From NCBI RefSeq assembly GCF_963966145.1, contig NC_091054.1, forward strand, positions 4,216,001 to 4,280,000: a stretch of 64,000 bases of DNA. Reading direction: 5' to 3'. A program made the translations under genes and the position numbers. Origin of the DNA: Tenebrio molitor. Its lineage: Eukaryota > Arthropoda > Insecta > Coleoptera > Tenebrionidae. Below are positions 24,709-35,222 of the stretch, one piece after another (positions within the stretch are counted from its first letter, which is position 1; every line of letters begins with the position of its first letter). The notes under the pieces are model-generated. The model made no database searches and was not told the origin of the DNA. It saw only the letters and a list, made by a program, of their open reading frames with translations.

Positions 24709-25096
24709 CAGGGTGTTTTCGAAGTTGAGGCCTTCCTTGCAACACGAAGTACTACACATTATTCTTAAGAAGTTTAACCTAAATCTTCTCAGTAAAATGT
24801 TTGTATTAACGGAGATAATTGATTGTATATTTTGATAGTTTTCTAAAATTTTGAGTCCGGTCCTGTCTATTTCTCCGCTGTACTAGATTTCTACTAATTA
24901 CTACTAATTTCTACTAATTACTAATTTCTAACAAATCGGCGCAAATTTGAGTAGGACTGGTTTCAAAAATTTCAAAAAAATTAACTGTATCTTCATTGCC
25001 GTACACATTTTACTAAGGTGATTTTGGCTAAAACTGTTTTGAACAACGCATACTATCACATATTAAAAGAAACGCCTCAACTTCGAAAACACCCTG
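24709..25096. mobile_element. CAGGGTGT inverted-repeat element, family D
   Basis: The 388-bp element starts CAGGGTGTTTTCGAAGTTG and ends with its inverted complement. It begins only 8 bases after family C ends. It contains a small tandem array of tttctactaattac-like units at about 24,887-24,932. Noncoding. Confidence 0.85.
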
Positions 25097-25105
25097 TATA
25101 TTTTT

Positions 25106-25167
25106 TTGTGCGTTCACAATCGACTCTTCAACCCCAACTTTAAGGATAAATTGAAATGAACACCCGA
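25106..25167. mobile_element. Half copy of a TCGGGTGTTCA element (family H)
   Basis: gtgcgttcacaatcgactc, then a terminal tgaacacccga next to TA, matches the right half of 47524-47697 and 62400-62571. The left half is absent. It lies directly beside element D. Confidence 0.7.
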
Positions 25168-25734
25168 TACAATAATTTGGTGCATTTTAACAATGTGACA
25201 GTCCTAGCTTTTGACAGTCTCTTGTTTGTTCAAGACAAAGATCCAAAACATGACTTGCTGAAAATTGGTTTAAAGAAAAAATAATAAATTTTTGTAATTT
25301 GCTATTTTGGATTGAAAATGAAGATTACGTAAATATTTATCACTGATGATTTTTGGTTTTATATTTTAGGAATCTAGGAGAAAAATGTTTTCTTTGTATG
25401 CAGTTTTTCATTGTATGAAATGTCACACGTCATTTATTACATATTGTAATGTCTGACACTAAATAACGACTTTTATTCTTCTTTGTATCCGTTCTATCAG
25501 TTCTTCATAATTATAGGGTATTTTAACGATACATGACGAATTGATAGTCTCATGTAATGAGAGTGGAAGTAATTTACTAGTTAATATATTTTTTAATAGC
25601 ATATTCGATTTCTTTTTAACGAGCAACTCAAAGTGTGAAAGTAAATTGGGAATTGTGTTTATAGCACAAATCCTATAATTTTTCTTGTGATGTAACAAGA
25701 CTAACAATTGATTGTTATTACATATTAACACTTA
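25168..25734. other. AT-rich DNA, no gene seen
   Basis: A 90-codon minus-strand frame at 25459-25731 has no features and lies in AT-rich sequence. Confidence 0.4.
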
Positions 25735-25880
25735 GTTATTTACGAAATGAGTGCGTGAAGACATGTTTCGCGCATGAGCGCATTATTTGAGGCACGAGCG
25801 ACCAAGGGGCGAGTGTTTCATTTGCGCGAATGTGCCGAATACGTCTTCTCGCATCGAAGTTCGTACAATATTTTTTGAAA
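25735..25880 (+). mobile_element. AGTTATTTACG-started CpG-rich element, family Q copy 1
   Basis: It starts agttatttacgaaatgagtg, has a CG-rich palindromic core (gcacgagcgac...gcgagtg, gcgcatgagcgc) and ends in gtacaatattttttgaaa. Matching copies are at 43703-43851 (inverted) and 58397-58550. Confidence 0.75.
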
Positions 25881-26060
25881 ATCTGATTTGTCGTATACCC
25901 TTTGTGAACAGGATAGCACTTAGAATTAATAGCGATTTATTTTCACTCTTTTGACATTTTCATCATACAAATTGGAGAAATGGCGTTCTGTAAACCAGAG
26001 TTTATGATTATCAAGTCAAATTATTTTCGTAGTGCTCAAAAAGGGGAATGTTTTTTGAAT

Positions 26061-26210
26061 GATTTTGAAGCACTAATGCACGAAATTGACGTTGACGCAT
26101 CCAAAAAGGATTCGCATTAGTGCGCGAACGTCGGTTTTGCGCACTAGTGCTTCAAAATCATAGCAGTGCGCGAACATCGATTTCGCGCACTACTATGCGG
26201 TCGCGAAATG
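26061..26210. repeat. Palindromic CpG-rich segment (GCGCACTAGTGC)
   Basis: The arms at 26061-26079 and 26141-26159 are inverted complements with 18 of 19 bases matching. Between and after them, further hairpins of the tgcgcgaac...gcgcacta type are repeated up to about 26,200. No coding capacity. It may be related to the CpG-rich cores of families Q and R. Confidence 0.6.
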
Positions 26211-26350
26211 TCATTTTGTAGGTAGTGAGTTCAAAAAAGAATTTTTATAGACCGGTATCTATCAATGATTGGTCCAATTATTATGTAACCCCTCGTACAT
26301 TACACAATTTTCCCCCAAAAAAACTACAAGTATCCATTTTTGACAATTTT

Positions 26351-26356
26351 TTTATT
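26351..26356 (-). terminator. Poly(A) signal of the cuticle gene
   Basis: AATAAA on the minus strand, about 80 bases past the stop codon at 26436, a normal spacing for an insect 3' UTR. It lies in an A/T-rich run, so the match by itself is weak evidence; its position gives it weight. Confidence 0.55.
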
Positions 26357-26435
26357 AAAAAAAAAAGATCCAAAATTTCACATCGTGTAAAGTGAAGTAG
26401 GTACACCAGTCTCAGTCGAACTGAAGATAAAATTC

Positions 26436-29400
26436 CTAAAAGCTGTACTCGTATCCACCACCGTACCCCGAATCCACCCCCCATTGGTGCTGTTTGATCG
26501 ATTCCTCAGCATGAGCCAGCTGATGTTGCACCTTGGCAACGTGCACCTCGGGGGTGTCGTAGGGCACCCCGCTGGGGGCGATCACCGGCAGGTGTTTGGA
26601 GTACCCGCCGGCGTATTGCGCCCCCGCTTTGGCCAACTGGTGGGCGATGAGGTGCTCCTGCCGGGCGACTTTCACCGCGGGGGTGTCCACCGGCACTCCC
26701 TTCTTGGTGATGACCGGGATGTGGTAGTAGCTCTGGTGGTGGTCGGCCGGGTAGTGGTCGTCGTCGACGTCGTCGTGGACGGACGCGTGTGCGATGAAAT
26801 GTTGCAATTTGGCGGCTTGCACTTCCGGAGTTTCCTCCGGGACGTGGGAGTGGTAGATGTTGCGTCGGGTGCGGAAGTGGGTTTGCGCTTGGGAGAGGGC
26901 GGCGAAGTGGGCGGCTTTGGCTTGTTGGACTTCCGGGGTGTCGATTGGAATTTCTGCAAAAGGGCAAAGTTTACACTCGGGTGCGTCACGGAGGGATTAT
27001 CGGCGGGATTTTCGAATTCAATTCAAGTTTTATTGGTGTTTCCTCCAAATGCCAAATACATTTTCATTTTTGTCTGTCTGTGTAAACATTTTATTTCTGT
27101 GGCATTTCATCAATTTGGTGTTTAGTTTCAAAAATTTATACATTTTGCCCTAAAATCTTATCTCTAATTGTCACTGTTTATCACGGTAATAAAGTAAACA
27201 TTTATAACGTGAAAAGCGATAATTTTTATCGAAATTACCACATAATTTGCAAAATAACGTTTTCTTTTGCTTGGAATTTAACATTGAAAGAAATCGTGAG
27301 TTTCATGCGTCACTTTGTGGGGTAATTGTCATATTTTTATAATCTTTACGTTGCCAACTTATCTAGGTTGTAAAATTGAAAATTACTGTGTATTTACATT
27401 TTGCCAATTACTGTCACGAGCAATCGTGTAAATTATTTAAATATAAATTTCTAAAACATTGCAAAGAAATTCTGTAATATTTTGTATTTGCTTTGAGAAT
27501 AGGAAATTGTTAGTTATTCTAAAACATTGCAAAGAAAGAAGAAAAACAGAAATATTTTTTGTTAATAAATTTTAGGTTAGCTGTCCACATGCTCTAATTA
27601 CAATGTCAATTTACACAAGCAAAACAATTGACGGTTTCTGACGCCTTCCCAGCCACACGATTTCATTTGAACGCCCGATATCGCAGAGATAATAAAAATA
27701 TTCAGCGTTCTTTGGGAGAAGAATTCGTTAAACCATCACGTAATATTTACATTTTTAGGTGGATAACAAGAAAAAATGTAGAAAAATCCAAAATGACGAG
27801 AAATATTGTATTATAGGAGTAACAATACTTACAAAAGTCTTCATAAAAACTGTTTGATGTTTTTTATGGTTCTGTTGGAGAGCAATCAATCTTTTCAACT
27901 GGCAACTTCCATTTTATTAAGTTTAAAGAGATGACATTCTTGTGGTTAAGACAAAAATGTATTTCAAAGGAAAGTAGAAAAAAAAATTAAATTCGTTTTA
28001 CAGATTTATGTCATGAATAAAATCTAAGGCTGCTTTTGTAAGGTGAAGTTTAAAGAAACTTTTTTGCCAAATTTACCAGTTACCATCAAAGGTACAAAGC
28101 AAATTACATCATCAACAATATAACAAGTGGTGTGATTATTGAGGATATCTACGAGTGAAATCGAGCGGCAGATTCAATGGTTCCGTAGGACGAATCTAAT
28201 GTGCTGCTTCGGTTTCACGAGTCATATTATCGATTATTAATCATATCGTTTATATTTGATGAGAGAATACAGGGTGTTATTGAAAGTTGTACAGATATTT
28301 TAACCACGAGCTACTGGCTTCATGTAGAACTCGGAAAAAATATATAAAAAATCCTATGTCAAAAAATAAATGTCATTTTATTTTTTGAGCTACAATTTTT
28401 TTAAATTGCTTTTAGTCGTCTACGTTGTCAAACAACCTCGTAGGTAAAATTTCGGCACATTTTAAAAATACACCCTGTATATCATATTTTATAAAACGTA
28501 CACCAATGCGATTTCCTTGTTTTAAAGCATATTTCCTACAGGTTACTTCGCATTGGCGTACATTTTATAAAACATAATGTACAGGGTGTATTTTTAAAAT
28601 GTGCCGAAATTTTACCTACGAGGTTGTAGGACAACGTAGAAAACTAAAAGCAATTAAAAAAAATTGTAGTTCAAAAAATAAATGTCATTTTATTGATTTT
28701 ATTGATTTTGCTTTTTGTTGACTGTATCTTTTGGGACCGAGTTATCTCTTGTAAAATTATTTCAGTTAATTTTTTCTTCTACAATTTCTATAAGAAATTA
28801 TTTTACCTTTTGACATTTTCTGAATAAAAGATCAGGTATTGTGTCCATCAATGAAAGAGAACTAGAGTCACGAAATTTATGTAGATATTTAATCCCGTAT
28901 TGTATTGTTACACTTAATGAGGATAAATATTTAAAACTTGAATTGAATGAATAATCATTAACTTGTACACAGCACAATGTATAAATCACCGACGATGAAA
29001 TTTTAATTCGACAGATTTCAAAAACTTTTAATGAAATGAATAATTAATAATATTGCGCAAATTGATTCAAATTATGTTAACTTTCCCCCACACTGAATAT
29101 TTAAATTCAATTTGTTAAGTAGCTAACATACTTTTCAACGGAAATCCTCATTACGTTTGAACTAATCAAACTTCGCAAGAAAAACAATTTAACCTTGCCC
29201 AAGCAAAAAAGCCAAATTAGCGTTCAAAATGTCGAATCAATAATGAAAGACGACTTTTAAGACTCGGATTAGACTGCAAAAACATTTTTTATTGGTTTTT
29301 AAGACCTTTTGTGCTTTTGTATTATTCCACCATATCAATTATTCTTTGGATACAAAAACAAATTTCATTTTAGGATTGTTAAACACAAGAGTAACAGCAC

Positions 29401-29837
29401 TGACAGCAAAACATTTTTTAGTGGTGCTTACCTGAAGAGTATGCACCAATGGCGTAGTGCTGTTTGCCAGGCTGGCCGTAAATCACGTTGGTTTGGTACT
29501 GCGGCGGTTGGTAGTGCTGCTGCGTGTACTGCTGAGGTTGGTACTGTTGCTGTTGGTACCCCTGAGGTTGGTAGTGCTGAGATTGGTACTGCTGGGGTTG
29601 GTACTGCTGCTGCTGCTGAAACTCTTGGTATCTCCCTGTGGACGGCTTCCTCGCCGCCAGAGCTTTCGCCTTCTCGTAGGCCTCGAAGTGAGCGGCTCTG
29701 GCGGCTTGCACCTCAGGGGTGTCGATCGGTACTCCATTTTTGATGATGGGCACGTGTCCGCTTTGGCCCTGATACGCGTAATTCTGAGCTTTCACCATCG
29801 CGCACAACACACCAACCAAAAGGAATTGAGTCTTCAT
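26436..29837 (-). CDS. Secreted cuticular protein with DTPEV repeats (pupal cuticle protein C1-like)
   Basis: A structural protein of the exoskeleton. The coding exons are 29837-29432 and 26953-26436, giving 307 residues. Exon 1 ends CTTCAG|GTAAGC and exon 2 follows TTTTGCAG. The phase-1 junction makes a Glu codon and leads straight into the next repeat. The start MKTQFLLVGVLCAMVKA is a 17-residue signal peptide. Five copies of the G-V-P-x-DTPEV-x-x-A+xxH motif lie near residues 35-52, 137-152, 173-192, 221-240 and 264-283; one copy has DTPAV and one EETPEV. A Gln/Tyr-rich insert spans about 70-116. An acidic, His-rich linker is near 195-213, and the C-terminus is Gly/Tyr-rich (GYGGGYEYSF). 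The mature chain has no Cys. From memory, this repeat is typical of the insect pupal cuticle protein C1 type. The tyrosines could serve cross-linking (inference). There is no in-frame ATG upstream of this start, and the context GAAATG has a purine at -3. Confidence 0.9.
27488..27680 (+). mobile_element. Partial family J element inside the intron
   Basis: It shares ctttgagaataggaa, cattgcaaagaaagaa, ttttaggttagctgtc, aattgacggtttc and the terminal tttgaacgcccga/TA with 23122-23483. The left half is missing. Confidence 0.75.
28270..28694. mobile_element. CAGGGTGT foldback element, family B copy 3 (right end lost), in the intron
   Basis: It begins CAGGGTGTTATTGAAAGTTG and contains the internal ACACCCTG/CAGGGTGT boundaries and the gcattggcgtac spacer. 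The sequence stops matching the family after aatgtcattttatt near 28,694, so the outer part of the right arm is missing. Confidence 0.8.
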
Positions 29838-29915
29838 TTCGACAACTTCAACCTCCTCGGAGATGGTATTCCAGGACTGTTGAGTGTTGGTGTGCCGCAA
29901 GACGGAACCACCTCC

Positions 29916-29924
29916 CTTTATATA
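29916..29924 (-). promoter_or_regulatory. TATA box of the cuticle gene
   Basis: TATATAAAG on the minus strand, about 80 bases upstream of the ATG. A transcript start about 30 bases downstream, near 29,894, would give a 5' UTR of roughly 55 bases. TATA-driven promoters with short leaders are common in insect cuticle genes. Confidence 0.75.
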
Positions 29925-29937
29925 TCAGCCGAAATGT

Positions 29938-30716
29938 GAATAATAACAAGGGCGCCAGCCGTGAAGTCTAATTAATCTCGGTCAATGGGTTTATTACCGA
30001 AAAATAAATACATTATTTCGATGAGGTTACGTGGATGTGATGCGTATGGTAAAGCAAGCCACCGACCACTTTCACTGGAACCCCTCCAGAAGTCTGGTTC
30101 CTTGTAATATCCTAATATCTGGGCACCCCCGCGGTAATCCCGGCGGTCTATTGTTTTTAAGCTCCCTACCACAATGGACCCCTGTTGATTAATAGTTCGG
30201 GTGTTATCCTTTAATTTGGTAATCTTATTGGTTTAACCGGCATTGTCGCCCGGATTACACCAGCTTAATCATGTCTTGCTTGATGAGATCGAGTCCTGGA
30301 ATTAAATCCCGTCCCTTGATTTCGTTAGCGGCACGTGTGCCTCCACATCGAAAAATTTACACGAACAAACATAGTCGAGGAAATGGTCTACGAATAAGTA
30401 CCAGTTAAGGGGATTCCGCTAAGTTTTATTTAATGGCAAAGAAAATTGTGCCGTCTGTTATTAGATGAGTCTCTCGGAGTGGAAGCAAAGTAAAATTCGC
30501 GCCAGGGGATGGTCATTGCGGGGGAATTAATGCGGCTGCTCCAGTTGTTTGTTTCTTTTAGTTTGTGGCATCTGGCATGGCAAGAGGTCATTAAAATAAT
30601 TAAAAAGAACTATTCCGAAGCGAAAATTCGGCTATTAGAACGATGCGAGAAACGATTTTTTTGGAAATATCACATACAAATTATTAATTATGTGAGTTTG
30701 CCCAAGAGAACTTATA
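29938..30716. other. Upstream flank of the cuticle gene, no gene seen
   Basis: Mixed composition. Its proximal part is the natural place for promoter or enhancer sites (gtctaattaatctc near 29,965), but no site can be assigned confidently. Short frames on either strand have no features. Confidence 0.35.
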
Positions 30717-31228
30717 CAGGGTGTTTTTGAAATGCGTGAACAAATTTTAACCACGAGCTACTGGCTTCATGTAGAACTCGGAAAAAATATCTAAAAAATT
30801 CCATGTCAAAAAATAAAATGACATTTATTTTTTGAGCTACAATTTTTTTTAATTGCTTTTAGTCTTCTCCGTTGTCAAACAACCTCGTAGGTAAAATTTC
30901 GGCACATTTTAAAAATACACCCTGTATATCATATTTTATAAAACGTACACCAATGCGGTTTCCTTGTTTTAAAGCATATTTCCTATAGGTTACTTCGCAT
31001 TGGCGTACATTTTATAAAACATGATATACAGGGTGTATTTTTAAAATGAGCCGAAATTTTACCTACGGGGTTGTAGGAACAGCGTAGAAAACTAAAAGCA
31101 ATTAAAAAAAATGGTAGCTCAAAAAATAAACGTCATTTTATTTTTTGACAGACTTTTTTAAATATTTTTTCCGAGTTCTACATGAAGCTCGTGATTAAAA
31201 TTTGTGCACGCATTTCAAAAACACCCTG
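30717..31228. mobile_element. CAGGGTGT foldback element, family B copy 4 (complete)
   Basis: A 512-bp element beginning CAGGGTGTTTTTGAAATGCG and ending with the inverted complement. It has two composite arms, each with an internal CAGGGTGT boundary, and the same central spacer as copies 2 and 3. It lies about 0.8 kb upstream of the cuticle gene promoter. Confidence 0.85.
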
Positions 31229-32086
31229 TATTTCGATAAAACAAAGTTATCTTGTTTTAATTAGATAGATCCAACATATTTTATATTTTATTAAATCATC
31301 TCATACAAATATAGAACAGTTTTTGCACTCGACAAACTTTATTTAATTTACCAAGAAATAATCTTCTTCCTTCAGTAAACACTAAAGATTATTTGCACCA
31401 GTTGTGGTTGAGATAAACACCAAGACCAAGCGGGCGATGGAACGAAACGGTATGGGCGGGGCTGTGATGTACACTCCACTTACGTAAACTAGACGTCACG
31501 TGATGTCCTCTTTTCAGTTTGGGTAAATTCCGCGCAATTATGTATTTGCCTTTCATGACAGTTATTTATGTGATTGTAAAATGATCATGACTATCAACAA
31601 GCAGTAGGTGGTGGTGTTTTAATTAACTAGCTCTATACCTATAAAACTTAATTACAATATATGCTTTGTTTATAAATATTCATTGTATACACACTATTAA
31701 ATACAACTTCAAATTTATCACCAAGATGTCAAGACTGAAATCTATGTAATTCGGTTTTAGAATGACTTATTGAGCAGATAATGAAATCGTTCCACAGCAC
31801 AATGAGTGCTTAAAGAATAAAATAATTTTCTTGTAATTAAATTTTCCAGAGAGATTTTTATTACCCATTATGTCATACTTCAGTGTCTAAATTCGACGCA
31901 ACACAAGATAATTACATTTTTACATTAACAAAAAATATGTCGTGACACTTTATAAACTGTTCGAAACAATCAGGAGATAATGGGAGATAATACTCTTCCC
32001 ACAAGGTTTTTTAAAAGCCCAAGGGTATCACGATGATTGTACAGCTCGTAGTGCTTCCACATGCAGCAGCAGTGGGCTAACAGTTA
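31229..32086. other. AT-rich DNA, no gene seen
   Basis: It contains cgtcacgtgatgtcc at 31,494, also found at 61,151. Otherwise nothing was recognised. Confidence 0.4.
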
Positions 32087-32131
32087 ATTTTTATTAGTAA
32101 TAATAATAATAGTAGTAGTAGTAGTAGTAGT
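32087..32131. repeat. TAA/TAG trinucleotide microsatellite
   Basis: A run of TAATAATAAT changing to TAGTAGTAG units, about 45 bases long. Confidence 0.85.
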
Positions 32132-32221
32132 GATTTATTGTCCAACAGTTTTCCAACCAATTACAGGACAAAATGCAAATTACTATTAGCAAAATAAACG
32201 TTATGCTGGAAACCAAATATA

Positions 32222-32604
32222 CAGGGTGTGTCAGAATTCCACCGACAAACTTCCAGGGCTAATTCTATGATCAAAAATAAGCATAAAACTCTTAATACAT
32301 ATAGGGTCAAAAACGCTTAGTTTGCGAGATAATCAACAAAAGACGTAAAACAATTACGAGCTGAATCCCTTGGATTTTATGAGGTCGTCTGTGCATTGAA
32401 CAGGGGAGGACAAAATTTTGCCAATTTTTATAAATGATACAAAGCTCCTTTAGTGTTTTTATAATATTGGGACACCTGTATATATACCGCAATATTTTCC
32501 GAATATGCAGTAGAAGCGTAGCTATCATCTAGAAAAAAGAAAAAGTCAATATCTTTAATAACAAACAAGTTTAAGGAGCTTTTCCGCAACTCTGGGACAC
32601 CCTG
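32222..32604. mobile_element. CAGGGTGT element, family E
   Basis: It begins CAGGGTGTGTCAGAATTCC and ends with GGGACACCCTG followed by TA. The terminal repeats are short and imperfect beyond the first 8-10 bases. About 383 bp, noncoding. Confidence 0.65.
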
Positions 32605-32717
32605 TATATCAAAAGTAAAAGTAAAAAAAAATCTTTATAAATATATTTTTTGTAAAATTTTGTTGATGATGCTCGATCACATTGAACAAATCTTTTGAAA
32701 CAATAATTTTACGTACC

Positions 32718-32900
32718 AAATGGACTGAACCGCCTATCCGCCGGATTGCAATCCAATTGAAAACGTGTAGAATGTTTTAGGGAGGATTGCATCGCGACAG
32801 GTGCCTCCGTAGTCATTCCGGGAGCTCGATGTTCTCTGATGGATGAGGAAAGATCCTGCAGGACATCCTTGATAATCTTCATAATTTAACAGTAGCTGAA
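32718..32900 (+). pseudogene. Tc1/mariner-type transposase remnant (C-terminal)
   Basis: One plus-strand frame gives YPPDCNPIENV, then a stop in place of the expected Trp, NVLGRIASRQVPP and FRELDVL. After a frameshift the neighbouring frame gives GKILQDILDNL. This order matches the end of Tc1-like transposases: the PDxNPIExxW block with the third catalytic acidic residue, then the region around PQ-x-x-x-DNL. It has several stops and one frameshift and lacks the N-terminal parts. It is a dead fragment. Confidence 0.7.
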
Positions 32901-33300
32901 ATATCTCCCGATTGTTTCGAGTAGTGCGTTATGTACGAGGACACTGTACCGCAGAGTAGAATTTTCTCCGTCACATTTTAAACTCTCCACCAAGTAGTGG
33001 CAGGACGAAGGATAATTAGTATCGATTTAGGTTTTAAGCTCGCCACAACTTTTCCAGTTGATCCCGATAGTTTTCAGTTGGCGAGTAAGTGCGGTTAAGT
33101 GTAATTGTAGCGTTCCCAACTTCGTTGCTATTCCTACCAACCAAACAAAACCGAATTCCCCAATTAGTAATGTAACTGACACGACCAGTACACACTTTTT
33201 CCAACCAGCTAAACCGAAAATCCCTAATTAATATCAGTAGATGTAGACGCACCCACTTAATCGATTCGTGTGATGTTTTCATCCCTTCACTGTCCACTTC
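32901..33300. other. Mixed DNA, no gene seen
   Basis: An 87-codon minus-strand frame at 33034-33297 has no recognised features. Confidence 0.35.
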
Positions 33301-33900
33301 TCACCCTTTGATTTTTTGTTGCAGGTCTCCGGTCGGCAATGTCGGCATAATCGACTCGCGTCTAATGGAGGTCAGTATTACGAGTGGTTTTTCCTGCTCG
33401 TGGCCGTGTACGGCCATTATAGTGGACGTTAACACTGTTAAAACGTCAATGAAAATTTCCGATCGACCGCGGTTAAATCGATTACGCCCGTTTGACGGCC
33501 TGCATACGGCGGCGGCTGCAACGAAATTTTATATTTCGCACGTCGTAAATAATATTAACGAACGGGGGAGGAACCCTGCGGGACGACGCTAATTAAAATT
33601 GCGAGGTCCCACAAAGCACCTGCTTTGTGGCATTAAATTAATTTCGTATTTTCCTGGGAACGGGCTTATGTGTTTTAAAAGGTCGTAAAGGTGGGGTTGC
33701 TTCGCGAAAAAGGCACCGCGCGGGGATGTGTGACGCAACTCTTCTTTTTGGCAACGACTCGTTGTGGAGCAATTACGGTGAGAAACTGTTCCCGGCTAAT
33801 TTTACGCCGGATCAAAACGGAGTCATTGCGGTAATTGCCGTGTCATCATCGATCTGTTACTGTTAGAGGTGTTTCTTTCAGTTAGCAATTTCTAAATCGT
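33301..33900. other. GC-rich noncoding block 7
   Basis: CG-rich unique sequence with a 94-codon plus-strand frame lacking features. A candidate regulatory block. Confidence 0.3.
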
Positions 33901-34321
33901 CCTTAATTTCTGAAGTTTGGAACAATGTATTTCCTTTGCACAATTTAATTGTGTCGTGATTATAATAGGTGTGTTAATTACAGTATTTAAACTCCGATTC
34001 AGTTTAAACCAATTATCCGTACTACTGCAAAATTGTAATAATCGCAGTATAATTCGATTATTCTGTTATTATCTCTCTACTAATTATAAAATGCTTCCCA
34101 AACTACACTACAAGGTTGTTAATTGCACACCTTTGTGACAATCATTTACCTATCAGTCGTTTATAATACTAAATAATAATTTATTCATGAGTGACGTTTT
34201 ACAAATAAATGTTGTTACATCAACTTTGGACCTTGCCTCAAGGGAACAAAATCGTTTGCACAAATCAAATAATGATCTATGTGTGTTTCAGCATTGATTT
34301 TAAATATTTGTCAGTATTATA
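33901..34321. other. AT-rich DNA, no gene seen
   Basis: Stops in all frames. Nothing recognised. Confidence 0.4.
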
Positions 34322-35222
34322 CAGGGTGTCACAGAAATAAGTGCATTTATTTTAACTGGTAATAGTACTCATCAATTACAACAATGTTTCTAAATAAAGT
34401 TTCTTGGATTTTACAAAATTGAATTGCCATTTGTCCCCCCTTTATTTTGACGTGCCGTTAACGTTGAATGCAATTTTATAAATCTGAAAACTTTTTTAAA
34501 CAGGAATCGCAAAAACTGAATGTTTTTATTTCCTTCGTATTGCACTTGATGAATAATAGTTATTTATGCAACGAGTTTCTGTGTAAATTGGGCTTTTCTA
34601 ATTGCCCGAGGGACAAGATTAAAACACGAGCGTAGCGAGGGTTTTAAGATCTCGAGGGCAATTAGAAAAGCCCAATTTACCCAGAAACGAGTCGTATACA
34701 AAATTTTATTGTTTGAAACGACGTCCCTGAAGCTTCCAAATCTTTTAAAAATGGTTTCGCATTTGCTTTTGACAGTTTTGACAAATTTTACAAGACCTGT
34801 CAAAAATGTAACGTTGAATGTGTTGTCTAGGGCAACGGTTCGTTATCTGCTTATTTTGCTTTAAGGCAGTTAAGAGGCAGTTTACAAAGGAGAAAAATGA
34901 GAATTTATGACAGTTGAAAACAACAAAATGGTTTAACTTTCGTTTGTTTTTTTTTAACGTCGTGAGAAGTTACAATTGCGCTTCATGAATAAAAAGTTTT
35001 CACTTTCGTTTGTTTTCTGTTACCTCCTTGTTTTGTTTCTTTATTAAATGTAGTTAGATTAAAATCGTTCCATAGGCGGGTAAGCAAATCTTTACTAAAT
35101 TTAGGTAAATTTTGAAAACCCTTCAAAATTTGTTTTTGAAAAAAAAATATTTAGAAAAGTTGTAGTAGTAGATGAGTCCTATTACTATTTAAAATAAATA
35201 CACTTTTTTCTGTTACACCCTG
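34322..35222. mobile_element. CAGGGTGT element, family A relative, with a nested insertion
   Basis: The left end CAGGGTGTCACAGAAATAAG and the right end (ending GTTACACCCTG) are inverted repeats over about 50 bases, ending near a gatgag/ctcatc block. The element is 901 bp, about twice its relatives, because a family R element (34557-34925) lies inside it. Confidence 0.75.
34557..34925 (+). mobile_element. AGTTATTTATG-started element with palindromic core, family R copy 1
   Basis: It starts agttatttatgcaacgag and carries a palindrome with arms of ctaattgcccgagg / ctcgagggcaattag type around cacgagcgtagcgaggg. Then come gcatttgcttttgacag and gggcaacggttcg blocks. It is very similar to 49717-50030, except that the second copy lacks part of the palindrome's right side. 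Confidence 0.8.

Larger units (their letters stand above)
26954..29431 (-). other. Intron of the cuticle gene
   Basis: 2,478 bases, with GT at 29431-29430 and AG at 26955-26954, separating the first DTPEV repeat and the Gln/Tyr insert from the last four repeats. It contains a partial family J element (27488-27680) and a truncated family B foldback element (28270-28694). The rest is AT-rich with no further exon seen. Confidence 0.85.

Noticed and set aside
25735..25880. CRISPR-like spaced repeats in the CpG-rich elements
   Set aside because: Dispersed single copies in an insect genome, not an array of direct repeats with spacers.
26484..27125. Long plus-strand frames opposite cuticle exon 2 and neighbouring frames of the same segment
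   Set aside because: Antisense or shifted shadows of a GC-rich coding exon. The minus-strand frame joins exon 1 cleanly and has the family repeats.
29418..29431. Cuticle exon 1 read through to the stop at 29418 as a complete 139-residue protein
   Set aside because: A strong GTAAGC donor precedes the stop, and exon 2 continues the repeat pattern in the right phase.
29457..29939. 160-codon plus-strand Leu/Val-rich frame
   Set aside because: Mirror of the Gln/Tyr-rich exon 1 on the opposite strand.
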